Positions 43,690 to 55,167 of a stretch of 64,000 nt of DNA are shown here, in pieces. The first letter of the stretch is position 1. Every line of letters begins with the position of its first letter. A model generated the notes under the pieces. The model did not search any database and had not been told where the DNA came from. It saw only the letters and a program-made list of their open reading frames with translations. Origin of the DNA: Heracleum sosnowskyi (Eukaryota; Streptophyta; Magnoliopsida; Apiales; Apiaceae); contig JAUIZM010000016.1 in assembly GCA_030848705.1 (NCBI GenBank), forward strand, positions 2,294,001 to 2,358,000, in the 5' to 3' direction. A program made the position numbers and the translations under genes.

Positions 43690-43923
43690 ATTGTCTAATG
43701 TAACCCTGGAAAGCATTACAGTAGGTTGATTTGTGGTTACATTAGATTTATAATGTAACAGTTTCTTACAGTTACAATAGGATCCTAAAAACGTTACATT
43801 AGGGGCCTAATGTAGCGGCCGCAGATGTAACCCCCCCTACCGTTACATTAGCCCTAATGTAACGGATTTTAGGCCTATTGTAACTGTAGGAGCGCGTTAC
43901 AGTTGCCCACTTATGGCGTAGTG
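43690..43923 (-). repeat. CACTA right subterminal repeats and inverted repeat
   Basis: About 15 GTTACA/TGTAAC copies in both orientations, many in the wider form ATGTAAC or GTTACATTAG, precede the terminal repeat at 43894-43923. They are probable binding sites for the accessory protein. Confidence 0.85.
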
Positions 43924-43926
43924 CCA

Positions 43927-43992
43927 CTACCTGAAGCTACTTTCAATAAATTGGTGAATGAACTTGGAATGATGAACTTTGAGAATTTCTGA
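43927..43992 (+). pseudogene. pol: Pol of element C, C-terminal end after the CACTA insertion
   Basis: After the second CCA the RNase H tail continues (LPEATFNKLVNELGM) to TGA at 43990-43992. It joins in frame with the part ending at 40454, which confirms the insertion point. Confidence 0.92.
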
Positions 43993-44525
43993 AGAAGGTT
44001 ACAGAGAGGAAATCCTGATAACTGTCAAATCCTGATGGTTATTCAGAAAGGTATGTTATCTTTGATCAAATCCTGATAGGATGGAATCCTAACAGGAAGT
44101 CAACTGGTCAAATCCTGATGCTCAGATATTGAAGCTGGTATGAAAACCAGAAGTTCCAAGTCAATTTGTCAACAACACTCCTGGTAAACTCTGACAAATA
44201 AGATCATTACTTAGTCTTTGATTAAGTTATTAAGTCTTAATTTTCAGTTACAGTTATATTTTTGTCAGAGATTACTATTCGTTATATTATGTATCAAATG
44301 TAGTGTTACTAACAAATTGTGCAGGAAAAGTGAGAAGGACAAGAACAATTGAGAAAATTGATAGTTTTCATTAAATCTTGAAGATTCTTTACAAATGAAA
44401 ATGGAAATTACATATTCTTTTCCTAGTCTACTTTTCTACTCAGGAACACGTGCCCTACAGATTAGCATGAATGCTCCTGAGAAGCTTAACAGTCCATCAG
44501 GATTGGAAGATTTCTATGTCCATCC
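43993..44525 (+). other. Element C spacer after pol, with motif cluster
   Basis: AATCCTGAT or close variants occur five times between 44012 and 44120, starting right after the pol stop, the same position as the AAACTCTGA cluster in A and B. No sense gene is present. Confidence 0.75.
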
Positions 44526-44912
44526 TTAAAGGACAAGAAGAGGAACTGATGCACTTGAAGGCGGATCGTCGTCGTGATCACCGGGATGCTTTCTTGCCTC
44601 CACCGTGCATGAAGCACTTTCATCAAGCATTTTCTTTCTTCTCCTCTCTCGTTCTTCAACGAGGTCCTCATCCTCTTCATCATCCTCATCGTCTTCATCC
44701 TCTTCATAGATGAGATTCTCAAGAGGATTCCAGTCAGGATTGGCTTGCACAAAGTCGTGTCACACCACATCAACCATAGCGTTTATAAACGCTTCATATT
44801 CCTGAGGGTCAGGAACTGGTTGTGGCTCCATCTCAGCAAGAACCTCATCCATCTCCTGCCAAATCAAGTCAAGCTCTTCATCAGGTATGTTGTTTTGATT
44901 GTTGGCAGCCAT
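44526..44912 (-). pseudogene. Antisense ORF of element C (128 codons, one nonsense)
   Basis: It starts at ATG 44912 (MAANNQNNIPDEEL) in a good context (TCAATGGC). On the same strand a TATA box CTATAAAAG lies about 100 bases upstream (about 45015-45007), followed by a leader without ATG. An in-frame TGA (44762-44760) is the only break. The C-terminal half has a long Asp/Glu run (EEDEDDEDDEEDED) followed by the basic patch RERRRKK. Position, orientation, size and acid-plus-basic layout match the antisense ORF of A. Function unknown. Confidence 0.55.
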
Positions 44913-45237
44913 TGAAAAATGAAGAAGGTGGAAAGTTTTTGGTAAGTTTTTATTCTTTAGAGAGGGTTTTTGTTAGATAGATGCTGTTATGATTAACAGT
45001 TCTCTTTTATAGAGAATGTGTTTTAAGAATGCAGGTCATTTTTACAATCTCAAGGAGACGGTTCGGTTTTCCATAAATATTTTTGCCTCGTTTGCTGGTC
45101 AGCATGTTTTAATGATATCTATGCCATTAATTTGGTTTTTTTTTTAAAACAAAAATCGTTATTCAGGATTGTTAAAATAAATTTTGTTTTCTTAAATAAA
45201 ATTTTATTTTAATCTTATTGACTATTTTTTTTACAAT
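44913..45237. promoter_or_regulatory. Promoter of the antisense ORF in C; ORF3 start deleted
   Basis: The minus-strand TATA (about 45010) and leader are present. On the plus strand there is no leader or start for ORF3. The T-rich sequence runs straight into the middle of the gene, so a deletion of about 1 kb probably removed the N-terminal domain and the sense half of the promoter. Confidence 0.45.
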
Positions 45238-48200
45238 CCTGATATGGCAAATGATTTTTAAGGCAAATGGTTTTATAGGAAATGCTTTTATTCCTGATGA
45301 GGTTAGGTTTTTCTTACATCAGAAAATGCCTACTTGTTATGGATTACTTTCTAATGCTATGGGGCAAGGCTCAACCCACCTTGTTTCTGACACAAGCATG
45401 CAACCTAAACAGTCTAAACAGTTAACAACCACCTCTAATGTCTCTCAACAGACTTTAGTTGTAAAATCAAAGAAATCAGCTAGAACTGATGTGTCTGGAA
45501 GGCAATCAGGTTCAAAGGATTTTTCCTCTACACCACTCACTAAAAAGAAGTTACAAGGGGGTGTACATGGGGTCCTAGTGCAGAAAGCTGATAAGGTAGT
45601 TAAGGATGTTTCTGTGAGAAGGAAGTTAAGGTTGATTGATGAAAGTGATTCAGAGGATGATTTACCTATATCCTCTGTGATGAATGTGAACAAGGAAGTT
45701 GCTGATACTGCTACTAAAGCTGTGGTACCTTCGTCAAAACCACAAAAGAAAAGGAAATTATAAAAAGCAGGTATCATATTCCTTTGACAGTGCAAATGAA
45801 GGATACTGATATTCAGACATCAAATCCTGATGAGTCATCTACTCCTCATGCTCTAGCAAATCCTGATGTTAGTATTCCTGATGCAACAACAAAAGTGGTC
45901 TCTATATCAGACTCTCCAGCCTCTCCATCTCAGTTTAGAGAAATTTCTTGGGAAAAGGTTTCTAAAATTGCTTCCTTGGTTGGTCTTACACCAAACTCAA
46001 AGAAAAAGAGGAATGCAGAGGAGTTAGTCTATCAGAGACAAAAGAAGCTGAAAGGATCAAGCCCACAAGAACCTGAATTTCAGAGTAATTCAGCAGCTAC
46101 TGTTGATCCTGCCACACAAGAACCACTCAATCAAAGTTTGGGTGAAGGCTTAGCTAGTGGAATGGTCACACAAGAACCATTTTCTCAAAGGGAAAATGAA
46201 GACATCAACATTCCAGCTACACAAGAACCATCTTCTCAAAGTGAAGATGCAGGCAAAGCTACAGCTTCTGTTGAAAGATTGGTCGAGAACATTGTCAATG
46301 AGGGAAGCACACAAGAACCTTTAGCTCAAAGTGTTGAAGCAGCTTCTGAACCTCAAGCTCCACAAGAACCATTGGTAGAAAATACTGATGCAAGCATATC
46401 AAAACCTGACGATGTTCATCCTGACGCTAGTGGTGCTCCTGATATTGAGCCTATTTTGATACAGCCACTTCGTTCAAGACCAATGGATCATCCTATCTCA
46501 GAATCACAGGATAAATTGAAAGGTATTGCAATTCCTGATCCTGATGTTACTCATAGTACTGATGATGATGACTCTAATGATAGTGATGATGATGAGAATC
46601 GAAAAGAGAAGGAATAGCTTGCTACAGCACTCAAAATTAGTCTTGGAACTAATTGTGGTTCATCGAGTACATATATGGCTGGCAATGCTTATACTGGGAA
46701 AGATCAGAGACAAGATTTTTCTATTCCTTCCTTTGATCCTGCTGAGGCATTTAGACAGAATGAATGGAACAATTCATGGCACAATTCTGATGAATCTATC
46801 AGTTTTTCTTCTGCTATTGGACATGCCTATCATGTAGTGAAATCTATAGAGAATCAAGACTTGAAGAATCATCTAAAGGCTTCAACTCTGTTATCCAAGA
46901 GCCTGAAAAGTGAGATTGATTCTATCAAGGGTTCAACTGATAAAGTGAGGACTGATATCTTTAATAATTTTACAAAGGTGCCTACTGCTTTACAATTGAG
47001 GGTAGTAGAATCCCAAGTGAAATCTGTTGTTTCAGAACAAACCTCAATCAATCAAAGAATTGATTCTCTGGATAGTAAGGTAACTGACATTCAAGCCTCT
47101 CTTTCCTTAATTTTGAATTTATTGTCAAATCCTGATGTCAAAAAGGGGGAGAAGGTTAGTCGGACAAAATGTACACCTGATCTAGTATTAAGGAATAATG
47201 ATGATGATACTGGAGATGATGGTAGTGACAAAGTGATTCAAGGAGAAACCTCTGATGCTGTTGTTATGAAGTCTACAATTCAAACTTCACAAAGTCAAAC
47301 AACACAGTCAACTCATGTTTCTGATTCTGGAGTTAAGACAGTAAGAACGTTGATGCAGTCTCAGATCCTGACGGAAGAACAAATCCTGACACCTGGTCAT
47401 GGACACACTCTTGCTACAATTCCTGAAGGTGATGAAGATGTGATTATTGATAATCCTGAAGAAGCATCAAATTTATTCCAGAAGTTTTCTACAAAAGATG
47501 GCAGAATTGTTACTCTATATCACACTGATAAAAGAGTTCAACAATTATATGCAAGAAAAGCACTCTCTACAGCAAGTGAAGAATATCCAGATCTCTCACA
47601 TGAAGAATTTTTGAGACTACAAAGAGAGACAATGGAAAGCTATACTGCTCCTGCTAGAGGTAGAGGAAGCAGAGGTAGGAGAGGTGCTAGAAGAAGTAGA
47701 AGAGGTTCTTCAACTCAAACAGTACCTAGACAGACAAGGTCTACAGGGTTAAGAATTGAAGAAATTCCTGAACCTACTCAAACTCTAGTAGTTCCTGACA
47801 GATCTACTTTTGGTGATGATGGAAATATTGAAGAAGAACCTGAATTGAGAAGAAAATCAAGAAAATCAACTCTCTGCAATACAAATCAAATTGAAGAATC
47901 TAATCCTGATGTTGTTCCTGATAATATTCAAGATCCTGATGATTCTGAAATTCTGCAAGAGATTGATTTGATAATCTTATCTACTGTGGTTGATTCTCAC
48001 AACAAGGAAGTAGATGAAGAAGAAGAAGCCAGAAGAAGAGAAATTACAAGAAGAACAAGTAGAGATTTCAATCTCTATTTACAAAGGCTTAAACTTTCGA
48101 ATGAAAGAAAGTGGAGGAACCCAAGCAGACAAGAATCTTCACTGGAAAGAAGCTATGCTTTTGAAAAGGAAAAAGACAAGAAGTGGAAACACATAAGTAC

Positions 48201-49017
48201 ACTGAGGTGTGATACACTTATCAATTTTCAGTATGGTGGAATTATTACAAGTGGTTCAAGTGTTGTTGATTTATTTGATATGGTTAGATCAAAAGCACTA
48301 TGGTTAAGGATGTTTTCAAATCTGAAGCAATTGTCAAGCAATTCAAGAGGAGGTATTGGACACAGAGATGCTGAATATCTAAATATGTCATATGTTGATC
48401 CTTACTCCTTGACTGAAATTGGAGTTACTTTAACTTCTGAAAACCTGAACAATTTAATAGCTGTTGATATAGTTATAGATTGTCATGATGGTTTTGACAA
48501 GAAAGAAAAGCTTCTGTACTTCATGAAAGATGGTAGTGTGAAGATTTTATCTATTCAAGATCTGCTGATAAAAACTACACAGGAACTGAAATATGTTCAT
48601 TATCTTTTGAGATCGAAGAATCAAATATGCAAAGAATGGAGTGACATGATTTTGTCAACAATAAGAAGAAGACTGGATGGAAACAGTAATTTCAATGGTA
48701 ATTACATTCCCATGTACTTAAATCAAAGAGGTCAGGATGTGAAAATGCAAAGGGGTACTGCTGTTAAAGAAGTAAATTTTGGCATGACTCATCTTTCTCT
48801 CAGTCCTGATGGGAAGGAAATTGTTTATCTTATGCTAGAAGAGCATAGTCTTCAAAGGAACTCCATATTGAATCTCAGAGCAGCTATCTACCAGATTAAT
48901 GAGGAAGATGAAGAACTCAGAAATCTTAAGGAAAGACTGATTCATATTCTTGAAGAAAAAGAAGAAAATCTGTTATCCAACTTCTTGAAGATGAATTTGT
49001 TCTATCAAAGAGTCTAA
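45238..49017 (+). pseudogene. ORF3 of element C, N-terminally truncated and broken
   Basis: No N-terminal domain like that of A or B precedes the linker. Breaks are TAA at 45761-45763 with a frame change before 45784, and TAG at 46615-46617. The remainder is open to 49017. It keeps the same plan: disordered linker rich in TQEP repeats (46110-46370), coiled coil (about 46850-47130) ending in NPDVKKGE, an Arg/Gly-rich stretch (RGRGSRGRRGARRSRRG, about 47659-47710) that looks nucleic-acid-binding, and the C-terminal domain (LLYFMKDGSV, ILNLRAAIYQINEED). The AATCCTGAT motif recurs here, read as Asn-Pro-Asp. Confidence 0.8.
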
Positions 49018-49125
49018 ACAGATAAGTTGTTGCTGCAGATTCTGTACATTTTGTATATATGTTTTGACATCATTGAATATTTGGAATCTATACTTTATTT
49101 CACAAAGTATGAGATTGGGGGAGAT
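49018..49125 (+). mobile_element. Element C 3' untranslated region and polypurine tract
   Basis: AT-rich sequence ends in GAGATTGGGGGAGAT (49111-49125) abutting the LTR. Confidence 0.9.
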
Positions 49126-49682
49126 TGTTAGATCAGAATTCAATGATCGTCAGGATCTAGACTCAACTGATCAGGATTGCTGACGTCATCAGGATTACAT
49201 GGTCGTCAGGATCAGAATGCATATCAGGACTGAGATCAGGATTGATCGTCAGGACTGGAAGCTGATCAGGATTCCTACTTCGAGTTATATTTGGAGTCTA
49301 GATAAACATGGAAGTTTATTCTGTCGGTTACTGGTTTGTAGGATGTAGCTATCAATTATGGATAGGTTTCAATCTTTGTAATTGATTAGGACTTATCATT
49401 GATAGAGAAGCTGTGTAGTATATAAACACAGTTTTGGTTTTGGTTCTAGAGCGAATCAAGATAGAAGCTCTCGAGAACATAGAATTTCTTGAGAGAGTTT
49501 TTGTAAGCTAGCAGCTCTCAAGAACATCAGAATTTCTTGAGAGAGTTTGTAACAGTTTTATATCAGATTTAATAAAGCTGTTATCTTTCTTTTCATATTT
49601 GTGATATATACATTAAGAAGTCGATTATCTTACACTATTGTATTCAACCCCCCCTTCTACAATAGATTATTACTGGGCAACA
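49126..49682 (+). repeat. Element C 3' LTR
   Basis: 557 bases, followed by ATGTA. It differs from the 5' copy at three sites, two near the start (GATCGTCAGGATCT versus GATTGTCAGGAGCT) and GGTTACTGG versus GGTTCCTGG. TGACGTCA is at 49191-49198. Confidence 0.95.
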
Positions 49683-49687
49683 ATGTA

Positions 49688-51120
49688 AGTTCTGTGAAGA
49701 TTGAATGTGACATTTAAGTGCACAGTGCTTACATCAAGATCATCAAAAAGAGACTAGTGATCCAACGAATTCTCTGAAGGAGAATGATCACTAGGTGAAT
49801 GGAGCTTCTCCAAGAGTTCAGAAAATGGAGAATCAAGTACAGATGAGTTGTATGCTGCAATTATCACTTAATGAGATGAAATGGACTGGGGACTACATCC
49901 TCACATTTGAAGAAGATGCATCAAACTGAATTTAAGAATAGTGTGTGCTCCCCCTATGCCCGTGCATATATTTTCTTTCTACTTCAGAAACAGAAAGGTT
50001 AACAATCCACATTATGCACATAGTGTCCCAATCCCTCATTAGTGCTCCTGGATCCGAGCATTTTTCAATGATCATAGTCTTTTGGGAGACTACAACCAGA
50101 AATGAGCTAATCCTTTTTGACCATTATGCCTTTTTGAGAAGACATAAGGCAGTTTGGCTGGTAATCTCACCCTCACCTTTTCTTCTAGTGGTTTCTTGAT
50201 ATTCACCACTGCCCTCACCCTCACTTAACTCCTTCATCACTCCCCAATGGTTAAGATTTTCTAGATTTTTGCAACTACAGTTTGTTGAGAAACTGTAGTG
50301 GGGGTTAGGAGTTCTTTATCACAATTATGGTGTAACTGATAGGGTAGAGAACTTGGGGGTCATTCCAAACAGTTCTCATCTCAGTTTTTGAAAAGGCAAA
50401 GAAAAATGATTTAGATTTTAGTAAGTGAGAGTTTGATAAAGATAAGATGATTACCTTTCCTTTATCAATGATGAACTATTAAGAGCCTTCTCCATTGAAG
50501 GTTTATTCTCCTAAAGTTCAAGATTGCCAGCTTTCTCGTTAATTGTTTCAACATCCTCATCGAGATCATCAGAAGCTGCAAAAGTCTTAACTTGATAGAT
50601 TGTCAATTTCTTTCAAATTCCTTCAAGTTTTTCTTCTGATGTTTCTTCAGTGAGTTCATGCAAAAATGAAACAGTTTTTGTGTTGCTCAAAGAGCTCACT
50701 ATTCTGTTAGTTGAACAATTAGGGCTTCTTGATAAATTAATCAAAGTTATCCTTAAACGGATAGATTTTATAGATTAACCTTTGATTAATTCATCGAAAC
50801 AAAACAAAACAATGTAATTAAATTTTATTGTTGGTGTTTTTGAGATGTTTTTCTTTTTATTTAAGGAAATGAGTCCAATTAACATGCAAGCCAATTTTTA
50901 ACAGGTTAAATGGATTCAAATGCAAAAACTAAAGAAAATTAAACATGCACATCACACACAACAATCTTAATAAAAATGGGGGAAAACCCCAAACTTCATT
51001 AAATAAAAAAAATTACATTGATTAAAAAAAACAAAAAAAAAACATTAAGGACTGGAAAAACATCCCAGTCCCCCCCCCCATATCCCGTGCCCTCTCCCCG
51101 GAGAGACAAACAGACAGCTG
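49688..51120 (-). mobile_element. Element D internal region, no gene seen
   Basis: AT-rich decayed sequence right of element C. Only short frames without recognisable motifs are found. Confidence 0.6.
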
Positions 51121-51345
51121 TTAAGCAGCTGCTGCAGCCTCCCCAGAGGCTCCTTCAGGGCCTCCATCAGGACCTCCCCAGCGGTTACGAGCCATGAGAG
51201 CATCAAGAGCAGCTCTCACCCTTCGAATCTCGTCCTTCTCCTCCCTAATGAGGAGGTCAATCTTATCTTGCAGCAAGGAGATTTTGTCCATGGTAGACAA
51301 GCGGTTGAACTCCTCAGGAATAATGTCAAAAATTGTTGAAGCCAT
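51121..51345 (-). CDS. Small ORF of element D (74 residues, unknown)
   Basis: An ATG-started frame reads sense relative to D, after the pol remnant, at about the position of ORF3 in A-C. The protein MASTIFDIIPEEFNRL... is mostly a charged helix with heptad-like spacing (ISLLQDKIDLLIREEKDEIRRVRAALDAL) and ends in a Gly/Pro/Ala tail with five alanines. Upstream there is a C/T-rich leader and a good start context. It is open although gag and pol of D are decayed. It could be a relic of a longer gene, and the function is unknown. Confidence 0.4.
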   Translation of the reverse strand: MASTIFDIIPEEFNRLSTMDKISLLQDKIDLLIREEKDEIRRVRAALDALMARNRWGGPDGGPEGASGEAAAAA

Positions 51346-54300
51346 TTAGAGAAGTGTTTAGAGATTTAGATGAAGAGATGAGAGCTCAACCTTTGCCTTT
51401 AAATAGGCAGGGAGCTACAAGATAACCCTTGTGTTTAACTAGGGTTAAACGGGGGTTAGAAAAGCTAAAGAGACATGCATTAAATCACCCTAGAGTAAAC
51501 GAAGAGACTACTCGAGTTCCTAGAGTGAAAAATGTGTCTCAGCTCAGATTACAAAAAGGATTAACATGGCACATATATTATGAATAAAGATGAGAATAAA
51601 ACTAAATAGCTGGTCATATAAATATGTTTAGCTAAATAATATTAAACTGAAATCTCTAGACAAGAAGAATTAAGAATATCAATACTTTTGAATAATGTAA
51701 CATGCAGATTATTTGAATTTTTGAGATACTTATTCAGCTGACATCATTCATTAAATGTATGACATTTGACAAATGATATCCCTGAACATTGATCTATAGA
51801 AAATTCAAAGTACAGCAATGCACTTAGCTTGTTAATGTCTAGAGATGATCAACTATTTAATATCAGTGAGAAAAGTAGCTTGCTATCTCATTGAATATTA
51901 CTCAGAAGATCATTTCTAGACGACTTTACTTAGTGCATAACATCATTCAACTATATTGACTTGTCATGATAACTAAAAAAAACAAACAAATAAACACAAA
52001 AAATAAACACATAGATCCAAAGATTGAAATCACTAGCTGCTTGCATTTAACACAGATATGTAAGAGAATAAGAAATCATTACCTGCCAAATTCATTTATC
52101 AACTCAAGTGAGTTGCTGCATTGAAAGCTTTGGCAAGATATCTGGTTAAATGTTGTTCCCTTGGAACACAGTGTAGTTCCACTACAACATGCACAACACT
52201 TCTTCCAATAGCATGATGCATGAGGTTTATGTGCTTGACTCTTTTGAGAAATGCTTAAATGCTTCAGCTGCATCTTTTGATTTATCATTAAGCTAAGCAT
52301 TTCTTCTGAGCCATGACCTGAACCTTCTTTCTTGGGGTTAGCATGAATTGTGCTATGTCTTCTTGATTAGGAATTTATCCTGCAAGTATCAACATCTAGA
52401 CAACCAATTAGAGCATAGCAAGTATCTCTTGGATTATCAATTACTGAATGAATTATAATCGTTTGAGATACCACAAGAATTCCAAGAAAAGGTAAGGTAC
52501 TAGAACATAAACAGGTGGTTAACATAATTTCTAGCATTCTGTTACTTAGTCATGAGGAAGATCACCAATTATCTTTTCAAAACACAAATTTCCTACCAAG
52601 GTATTCAATTCAGTAATGTCAATACTTGGTATGAGAATTCTTAGAAGAATACTCACTTATCTCCTCAAAACTTCTTTGCATGAGCTTTTCAGCATAATAG
52701 CAAAGCTACTGATCAGTGATGTTAGATATTATGTAAACTATACGTATCTCAGCTAAGGATAAGACATGCAAGGGCTGAGATTTAGATTTACAAATTTCTA
52801 CAGATATAGACACTGTCTTTTTTCACTATCCATAGAAGAGCAAAAATAGTACCCATAGGTTTAGAAAATTATCTACGGATGGTCAGTATCCATAGACAAA
52901 GCAAAGAAACAAATCCAGTGTTATGAATGACTATCTACGGATAAGGATATCCATCAATAAAGTAAATTTTGACTTAGACAAAATTTTCACTTCTTCTGGA
53001 AAACTTAGTTTTCAAGAAGGTCATTTAAACACTGGCTACATATAAGACATCAAGAAAAATATTGAAATTTGTTCGTACTTCACTTACTTACCATTCTGAA
53101 GAGGATATTTGATAAGCAGCTTGGTACTGATGTCTTCTTTACTAGTCACACTTGGATCATAGGTATTTCCACTGCACTGTCCAACACAGAATCCCTTTTC
53201 AGAAAATCTTTGAAGAACCTGATCTTAGCACAGTAGATTTAGAGAATTGTCAGGCAGATGTTCCACTCATTTCTTTAACCAGGACTTTAACTTCAAGGAG
53301 AAAGATTTGATGTCCAGGAAGTAGACATGCAGATTTGTGGGAGCTGGAAGATCTTGCCTTGATCCAAGTGAACACCTTATTCTTTCAACCCGAAAATTGT
53401 CTTCAAGAGGACTTTCTTCTGGATTTTTGGAATAAGCTTTTTATGGTTGGTGCAGGTCTTGAAGATGTAAGAATATTCCCATCAGTATGATTATGTGAGG
53501 TAGATCTTTAACTCAGAAAAACTCCCCCTAAGTTCACTGGGGTGATAATTCAGAGTTGTGATCCACCTACGGATGCTTCACTTGCTTCCTACGGATGCTC
53601 CATTCTGGCTTCCTACGGATACTCCATTCTGGCTTCCAATCAGATACTCCACTTAACCTTCCTATGGATGACTCATTTGGACTTGAATCATTCATAGTCT
53701 AGAAGAAAACCCATGGAGATACTGATCCATCCACATAATCATCATCTTCTTCATACCAAAACCACCTTCCATTTCAAACCTAAATCTGAGAATTCCAGAA
53801 AATCTCTCATCAATAAGCTTGATTTATCTGGCATCATTAGAAACAACCTGTTTAGACTCCATAACAGTGTTGATTCATTGACTTAAAGCCTTGTGGGCTT
53901 TTCCAGCTACATGCACTCCTTATGAGTTGCATACCCATCCTGGGTTTCTGAGTAGATAAAAGATCAGATCTTTGACAGGATGTCTTCTTGAAGTTGCAGA
54001 AGTAGATTAACACTTTCTGAGAAATGCTCCCCCTGAGTAGATGTTCCAAGCAGAAAACCCTTCAGAGAAGAACACAAAATACTGTGGTTGGCTACTTACT
54101 TTCCCCCACACACGAGTGTCATTTCTTATGAAAGATAGTCAGAAATGCACGTAGAAGAAACCACCACTCCCAGCTACACTTCTACTTCCTCTTAGTAAAG
54201 ATCTTCTCTTTCAATCATTTATTTCTTGAGAATATTTATCCAGATGTCAGTTAAACTTAACCAATGTGAAAGGTTAAGTATTCGATCATGGACTTAATGT

Positions 54301-55167
54301 TCTTCAATCAATTCCCACACAGATTCCCTTATCTCCTTTAGCTAAGCTTCTATTACTTCCTTGGCTGAGGAATGTGAAAAGAGAAAACTGTTGGCTACAC
54401 TAATACACACAATTTGATGATCCCTCCTTCAGGTGCTTGAATGATCAAGAAAACATTCTAGCTGTAATAAGTAGCACCAACCACAACTTTCCAGAACTCA
54501 AACAGTTATCCAGATTTTCCAAGCAAAGTCTCTGCAGATTTTGTCATTTGTTTCATAAGACCTCTTCACACTGAATTCTTGAGCTAAATTCTTTGGCGAG
54601 ATTTCATGTGCAGTGGCTGAAGGAGTTTATCAAATGTATGATCTGTCTTGTTCTTGATAGAGGTCTTCTATTGCTTCTCTCAATGGCATGCATCCTTTAA
54701 CCCATCCTTGGCAAGACTTGGGGTTCCTCTAATCATGACTCAGACAGCTTCTTATTCACTGGCTACTTTTATTCTGATTTTGCCTTATCACAAAGAGGTC
54801 AAAAACATGCAATCCTCCAATGCAGTAGACAAATCAGCTACACACACTTTTCTAACAAGTGTCCAGTGTTTACCACTTCATTGTCTTTCTATTGATGGAA
54901 AATGCAAGCTACAAATACAAAGTTTCCTTTGTCACATGCTTGATAGATACATAGCAAGTTATGCTTATATCCATCAGCTAGTGCTTCAACCCTAACTGAT
55001 GATATTATTTGCCAAAGTCATGCTTCATTACTTTATCATGACTACAAATATCATCTCTACTTATCAGTAGAGGGGCTACGATCCTCTGAGCAATTAGTGA
55101 ACAGGACAGAAACTCTAGTAGGAAGCTAAAGCTCTGTATCTTTCTCATGCACACTTTCAAAACCACA
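51346..55167 (-). pseudogene. Decayed pol region of element D
   Basis: Long frames are absent. On the minus strand about 52330-52085 still resembles the end of copia RNase H (KHINLMHHAIG, VVELHCVPREQHLT, LAKAFNAATH), in line with the usual KHI...IELHFVPTDQQLADIFTK ending. Around 52440-52390 LIGCLDVDT recalls LIGYSDADFAG. The rest is too decayed to place. ATCTACGGAT-type motifs occur at about 52855-52960 and 53570-53650. Confidence 0.55.

Larger units (their letters stand above)
40455..43923. mobile_element. CACTA (En/Spm-like) DNA transposon, non-autonomous, 3.5 kb
   Basis: The termini are inverted repeats of about 30 bases starting CACTACGCCATAAGTGGG, with one mismatch. The flanks are the 3-bp duplication CCA (40452-40454 and 43924-43926), as expected for CACTA elements. 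Both ends carry many short GTTACA/TGTAAC subterminal repeats. The interior has a tandem-repeat block, a CT-rich simple repeat and five exons resembling the plant Ptta/En/Spm accessory protein. No DDE transposase (TNPD) is present, so the element is probably non-autonomous. It disrupts pol of element C. Confidence 0.9.
9071..49682 (+). mobile_element. Element C: Sirevirus-like Ty1/copia retrotransposon, interrupted and degenerate
   Basis: The LTRs are 557 bp each (5': 9071-9542 plus 34721-34805; 3': 49126-49682) and differ at only 3 sites. They are flanked by ATGTA (9066-9070 and 49683-49687). The order is PBS, gag, pol, antisense gene, ORF3, purine tract. Without insertions the element is about 12.0 kb. 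Element B sits in its 5' LTR and a CACTA transposon near the end of pol. All coding regions carry stop codons or frameshifts, far more damage than 3 LTR changes suggest, so C may have been mobilised in trans. Confidence 0.93.
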
